Assembly: GCA_011800805.1 (NCBI GenBank)
Contig: MPNW01000272.1
Span: 7,846-71,845 of the forward strand
Direction: 5' to 3'
Length of the DNA: 64,000 bases
From: Hirudo medicinalis
Lineage: Eukaryota > Annelida > Clitellata > Hirudinida > Hirudinidae
Shown: piece by piece, positions 57,520 through 64,000 of the stretch
How positions within the stretch are numbered: position 1 is the stretch's first letter
Layout: each line of letters opens with the position of its first letter
The notes under the pieces: model-generated
The model's input: the letters and a program-made list of their open reading frames with translations, nothing else
Databases searched by the model: none
Told to the model about the DNA's origin: nothing
Translations under genes and position numbers: made by a program

Positions 57520-58327
57520 CTATTTTGGTAAAGGATATTTGTCATCCGGCTTATGAGGGGCACCTGAAACAAGCAATAAAATTTTTTAAAATCATTTCTT
57601 GACATTGGTCCAGCATACAACGCACAGTTCATAGATGTCTCAGGATGTTCAGTTGAATTAATTCATCAATATAAAATTCATCAATTCACCTCAAGACAGG
57701 AGCATCCTTACTCAGGCCTTCAGTGACTCTGCAACACAAAATCAATAGTAATGAAAATTACTTGGGTTGTTGATTGCAAAGGGTGCGGCTTGCGGCTGGT
57801 ATCCGGGTTGCATTGGAGGTTGCTGCGGATACCCTACAGCTTGGCCAGTGGGATACCTTGCTGGCTGACCAGGATAGCCCATAGGCTGCCCACCAGGATA
57901 GCCTGTAGGCTGTCCACCAGGATAGCCTGTAGGCTGTCCTCCAGGATAACCCATAGGCTGCCCACCAGGATAGCCCATAGGTGGACCGGCAGGATAGCTC
58001 GCTGGTACCCCACCTGGATACCCCATGGGCTGTCCGCCCGGGTATCCACCATGTCCACTGTGATGGCCCCCATGGTAACCATGCTTGGCATGCTGTGATG
58101 TTTACAAAGAACGTTCGCGAAGGGTCCTCTCATCACTCCCATGTGAAACTACTCACCTTCTGAGCTTTCTTCTGAAGCTTCTTCTGCTTCTTCAATTCCT
58201 TCTTGGCAGGATCGTTGCTGTCGCTATCGCTGCTACTACTACTACTGCTGTCAGATCCGCCCTTGTGTTCCTTGGACTTCTCCTTCTTGTCTTTGTGCTT
58301 CTTTTCGGATTTAGGTGATTTCGTCAT
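57520..58327 (-). CDS. Charged Ser-rich protein with GYPGGQP repeats, function unknown
   Basis: Three exons (58157-58327, 57762-58092, 57520-57563) in phase give 181 residues. The start is the ATG of MTKSPKSEKK; the longer open frame upstream has no ATG. The N-terminal ~57 residues are Lys/Glu-rich with a run of Ser/Asp (SSSSSSSDSDSND) and a Lys-rich coiled-coil-like tail. The middle has HGYHGGHHSGHGG then about ten repeats of the type GYPGGQPM/T, then QPPMQPGYQPQAAPF. The end is APHKPDDKYPLPK. The repeats resemble XYPPX/GYP-type low-complexity regions found in many unrelated proteins, so no function is assigned. The composition would suit a phase-separating or adhesive/matrix-associated protein, but no signal peptide is seen. 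Confidence 0.8.
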
Positions 58328-59464
58328 GTTGGATGAACTCGATGTCAGTAACAACTGCTATTCAGACGACACAAGCGTACAAACTTAAGCAAGAATGTCT
58401 CGGTCGATCAAATATTTATCGGCAAGCTATCGTAGGACAGGTGCAATTCGACCAGAGCCTGCGTCAGTAAACAAGAATTCGAGTTACTAATGCACAGCCT
58501 GTAGGCAGAAGCGATTATAAAGTTCTATTTATAGTACATATGTTAAAGTCATAAATATAAATCATGCGTGGACTAGTTATCTCTGTATTTTTCTTTAATT
58601 TAAAATTTATCGAACCATATAATAGCCCCAAATATTCAATTGTTTTTATAAGTGATTATGATTGCAATTTCAAACTGTTGTGAACAAAACCTCATTTCAA
58701 ATAGGATGAGGAAATATTACGTTCATTACTGGAATCTGATGAAAGGGACTACATTTTAGATTGATAATAAACATATTTTTATGCTTCACAAGAGGTATCC
58801 CAAATGCATTCCATATTTTGGCCAATTTGCTATACATTCGACATGCTAAGATCCACTTTAAATTAGTGCCAGCATAAAGTTGCACCTGCAAAATATTTCC
58901 ACTTTTTTGTTAGCTGTCGTGCAAAGCAAGATTTATTCTTGACGTTTAGTGATTAATCATATCACCTGTTGCCATTGGTAACTTATCTGCGTGCTATTTA
59001 ATAGATTTTAAGTTTATGTATCAAGTGAATTTCTTAAGGTTGTGAAGACCAAATGAACATTTACTGCATAAATCGCATCTATTTTATTAAAGTGCAAATT
59101 TTTGTTGTCTATATTTATCTTCGAACGCAATTTATTGATTTCAGTATTTCCATAGCATTACTGTTGTACTAAATGTAGTGAGCAAATTGTCGATATTATG
59201 AACCGTGCAATTCCACAATCTTTAAATTTTTATTTCCTTGCTAAAAATTAAATAAATTTGGTGGTTTTAAACAGTGGAGGGGTTAGAATTATATTGATCA
59301 GATATGACAAACAAGGATTTGAACAAAATAAAGTTTCAATTGAAGAAACTTTCTTATATATATGACATATATGACATATATATGACATATATATAACATT
59401 TCAACATTAAAACGTTAAGACTTGAGACGCACAAATTTGAGCAAAGTGTTGACGTATTTGTTGT
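58328..59464. other. Intergenic, no gene assigned
   Basis: A minus-strand frame at 58697-58880 has a good acceptor (TTTTGCAG) and reads VQLYAGTNLKWILACRMYSK before a stop, but no domain or partner exon is recognised. A TATATGACATA repeat lies at 59355-59398. Confidence 0.4.
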
Positions 59465-59909
59465 ATAATACAAGGGTCAAGAGAAAACATGACCACGTCA
59501 CTCCTCTTCTCCATGATCTCCACTGGCCAGAGAATTGACTACAAAATCTATTCACTCGTTTTCAAGTTTCTCCTGGGCCGCACCGTTATACCTGCCTTTC
59601 ACTCGTACTGCACAAATTCGTGCTAGGCACGGTCTCAGATCAGCAACCAGGGTTCCCTCGTCAAATCATCTGCCCGACGTGCAACACTGGATGGCAGTAG
59701 TGCCTATAGATGTTGCTGGCCCAGAGATCTGGAATAGACTCCTCCCTCTATTACCAACACTGATCCAGCAGGATTTCATTCCGTCCTCAATACCTTCTCC
59801 TTCAGAGAAAGCTTCCCTCTACATTAGTGATCTTGAAGTTCTGTTGAACATACGCCACTCTAATCAAACTCTGTATTGTTATCCAGTTATTGTTATTTAT
59901 TCGGATTAG
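59465..59909 (+). pseudogene. LINE 3'-end relic (C-terminus of a reverse transcriptase ORF)
   Basis: In shifting frames the plus strand reads RKHDHVTPLLHDLHWP, TAQIRARHGLRSATR and VAGPEIWNRLLPLL, the usual C-terminal order in CR1/L2-type LINE ORF2 (HITP-LH-LHWLP, a RSA/R-x-R block, GP-IWN-LP). Frameshifts and an internal stop show it is not functional. It appears unrelated in detail to the LINE relic at 40-42 kb. Confidence 0.7.
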
Positions 59910-61540
<1,631 letters not shown>

Positions 61541-62010
61541 GACCTCCATTGAAGCATAAGTTTGTGATGCAGTTTGTTACTGAGAACTGTTAGTTTACGA
61601 AAGGGTTTATTGGCACAGATATTAATTTTAGAACCATTTCACACGAGAAATTTAACTCGAAATTGCAAAAAGATGATGCGGCCAACAACGTGTTTTGGTA
61701 CTGAACTTGTTTGATTTTGATGAATATGGTTTGCAAAGACGTTGGCTTTTCTCAACAGAACCAGATAGTAATCATTTGCATTATCAAGCTAAAAGTGCAC
61801 ACTTTTCATTGGGATGGACATTGAACTGAACTAACCATGATGTTGATGTAATAGTTACATTTGTTCGGCTCATTGTGTCTGTTTATGCTTGTATGAGTCG
61901 GGAAATAATCCCATGAGAGTTGCTTTAGTGATAAAATGAGATGGCAGGTGAGCTGATAGAAAGATTGGTAAGCTGCTGATTATGCATTCTCTAAAAAGAT
62001 GTATCTGACA

Positions 62011-62194
62011 CTTGTCTTCCGTCAGCAGACACATATTGATATATGAACATTTTTAAAAAGTATTTGAAACGTAGTTTCCAAATATTATAATTTGAAACTT
62101 CGCAATTGAAAATAAATATGAGTGCCTGATAACTTCAGCTATGTTAGAGACTAGGCTTTTACCATTGCATAAGTGTCTGCTGGCGGAAGACAAG
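62011..62194. repeat. 22-bp inverted repeat around a 140-bp spacer
   Basis: CTTGTCTTCCGTCAGCAGACAC at 62011-62032 pairs with 62173-62194 with a single mismatch; the arms can extend a little with further matches (TATCTGAC / GTCAGATA order). Confidence 0.8.
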
Positions 62195-62299
62195 TTATCT
62201 GACTTCGTTTTGCGCAACAAGCGGATGGTAATTCTCTGAAGTAACACTAAGTAATACCTACAAGCAGTGGTGAACCATTAAATTAAATCTATTTTAATC

Positions 62300-62410
62300 T
62301 TATTTTATTTCAATAATTTGCGACTTTAGACTAAAATGATAGTAGCCGTGCAGTCCTCTAAATCTGCCATTGGTTCCAGTGTTCGGCCTCCGCCTGCAAG
62401 GTGATGCTTC
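62300..62410. repeat. Dispersed repeat shared with 54960-55080
   Basis: GCCATTGGTTCCAGTGTTCGG followed by CCTCCGCCTGCAAG corresponds to GCCATTGGTTCCAGTATGCGC and CCCGCCAAAG at 55030-55065. The flanking TTTCAAT and CGACTTT words also match. Confidence 0.5.
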
Positions 62411-62971
62411 GTTTGTATCAAGCCCTGACCGACTCTTAATTTTATATTTTAGGACTTTTCAATACATTCCTTAAAATACTTTCTTTAAATATTCTAATTC
62501 AATCACGATAAGGATTCTGTGTACTAGTTTTATTAATAAAATATATACAATATTAATACTTAAAATTCTAACATCATGACCAGCTTTCTAATTAAACTGA
62601 TAATGAAAAGGCGATGAAATAAAATCTTTGTAGCTCGTCGATGTTATTCTATTATACCGGTATCAGTGAGCTGGTGAAAAACTAAACATTAGCCCCAGAG
62701 ACAGTCAACAATTAAACATGAGCTCCTGGAATTCACGATCGGATGGATTGCATTTGAGCTTTCGAAGAAAACATTGATCAAATGATTTGTTTGTTCATCC
62801 ATCTCATAACGCTTCATTTCAATCAAACAATACACATTCACAAAAAACAACAAAATATCACGCTCTCTCCTGTGATATGAAACGAGTACGGTACATGATT
62901 CTAAAGGAAAATGCTAGAATATCTCGAAAACATATTGGGGCATATTAGTAATGTAGGCAATTTTTAAAAAT

Positions 62972-63994
62972 TTACAAACTTTCATAAAACGATATATTTA
63001 ACTTCGGCGGACAAATACGTCGGTACTTGAGGTAATTTTCCATGCACTCCATGGCAAGAGGCTGAAAACTTTGGTTAAATTTGTTCAGGAAAAGTCTAGG
63101 ACTTTCCCTTAGCATTGGCAGGTCCCTGATGCCGAATATGCAAACTCCTCTAAGGAAATAGCCTAGACAGGTATCTTCACCTCCCCAATTGACTTGAAAG
63201 CCAACCAGTTGAGTAACATTTTCTGGAGAATAACACCATCATTTGGTTTTTGATAAATTAAAGTTTTAAAATATTAATATTTTAATATAGTTTTAAGCAT
63301 ATGCAATAGCATAATGTCTGCACTAAGCACAAATTGTAGGTTTAATTAATATATTTTTAAAGACAAATTAAAATTATAGCGTTTAGCAATCAATTTTTTT
63401 TATGAAAAATTCTTTACTAAACAAATTCATGAAGAGACGAACCTTTTAAGCCACCCGGTGCATCAATGTGGGGGTTTGAATAAGTATGGTGGAGAGTATT
63501 CCAAAACATCTCATCGGGAGAATACGTTTTTTTGGACCACTTTAGAAAACCCTGAGCCCTGGAGTCTGTGAGGATGAAGTTTATGAAGGGGCGACTGAAT
63601 ATGCCGTAAGCGCTTCCTTTGACGATGGTAAGATTATAAGGAGGTGGAGAATACAAGACATTGGTATTTAGCAACGTTCCGTTATGAACCTCATGAATGT
63701 ATTTGTATCTGGATGTCAGAAAGCTGTTGCCTTCTGTTGGGATTGTGACGATGATGTTTGAACCGTTCAAGATTTTCAATATCTGGACCAGCTCCTTATT
63801 GGATTTCAGAGGAAAGCCAGTAGAGGCAGTGTTGATGAGGTATCTCCACTTTTCCTTTCGTTTCATTTGATCTTTCATGCAATTCAAATCAGCCTGAAGA
63901 CGTGAAAAGCCGGCGTAAATGATGTACTCCAATTTGGAGGCTACAAAAACGTTGTCAAAGCAACTGCTAAGAAGCTTTATGTCACTGACCATTT
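62972..63994 (-). CDS. Core-2/I-branching beta-1,6-N-acetylglucosaminyltransferase-like (C-terminal part)
   Basis: GCNT-family (GT14) Golgi enzyme adding beta-1,6-GlcNAc branches to mucin-type O-glycans or poly-LacNAc. Two exons are in the window: 63443-63994, joined in phase by a GTTCGT donor to 62972-63222. Visible: FDNVFVASKLEYIIYAGFSR, LQADLNCMKD, WRYLINTASTGFPLKSN, LKILNGSN, GSAYGIFSRPFINF and KKTYSPDEMFWNTL; then FQVNWGGEDTC, RGVCIFGIRDLPML and a terminal LAMECMENYL. These follow vertebrate GCNT1 block by block, including conserved cysteines. The N-terminal anchor and stem are outside the window; CTACAG at the right edge looks like the acceptor of this exon. The stop is at 62972. Which GCNT subgroup it belongs to cannot be told from this part. 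Confidence 0.9.
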
Positions 63995-64000
63995 CTGTAG

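Larger units (their letters stand above)
61541..62971. other. Intergenic between ELOC and the glycosyltransferase
   Basis: No coding exon. Holds the 3' flanks of two convergent genes, an inverted repeat (62011-62032 / 62173-62194) and a copy of the GCCATTGGTTCCAGT repeat (62300-62410). Confidence 0.45.

Noticed and set aside
57742..58142. Overlapping frames on both strands across the GYPGG repeats
   Set aside because: Periodic DNA keeps all frames open; only the minus-strand frame joins upstream and downstream exons in phase.

Overview
This is a eukaryotic (animal) nuclear window: AT-rich DNA with many A/T-rich microsatellites, split genes with short GT-AG introns, and conserved metazoan proteins. 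Gene content plus a multi-copy METTL24-like family suggests a lophotrochozoan invertebrate; a leech such as Helobdella is my impression, not something the sequence proves. Three single N bases each sit between two exact copies of a ~124-127 bp stretch, so they look like unmerged contig overlaps rather than biology.

Layout. 1-4.9 kb: AT-rich intergenic DNA with a broken copy of an uncharacterised multi-copy invertebrate ORF family (minus, ~3.2-4.6 kb). 4.97-9.50 kb (+): SF3A3, a splicing factor, 15 exons. 12.25-16.76 kb (-): a three-RRM CELF/Bruno-type RNA-binding protein, 15 exons including a 19-bp microexon. 17.57-20.80 kb (+): mitochondrial ribosomal protein S31 with a tandemly duplicated in-phase exon. 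21.1-31.6 kb (-): DNA polymerase gamma catalytic subunit (POLG), ~22 exons, with an apparent one-base frameshift in the exonuclease Exo II motif. MRPS31 and POLG, two mitochondrial gene-expression/replication genes, are tail to tail.

32.1-54.1 kb (-): the most distinctive part, five complete head-to-tail paralogues (A-E) of a METTL24-like, FkbM-type methyltransferase. Each has six exons, an N-terminal signal-anchor, a variable stem and a conserved catalytic domain. The 3' halves of some copies are almost identical while their 5' exons differ. A hAT transposase relic, a non-LTR retrotransposon relic, paired-hairpin repeats and SINE-like copies lie among them.

57.5-58.3 kb (-): a small charged, Ser-rich protein with GYPGGQP repeats. 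59.5-59.9 kb: a LINE 3'-end relic. 60.87-61.54 kb (+): Elongin C. 62.97 kb to the right edge (-): the C-terminal part of a core-2/I-branching beta-1,6-N-acetylglucosaminyltransferase. No operons are expected; genes appear individually transcribed. The methyltransferase array and the branching glycosyltransferase would both be membrane-anchored enzymes of the secretory pathway, which suggests (inference only) a role for the array in modifying glycans.
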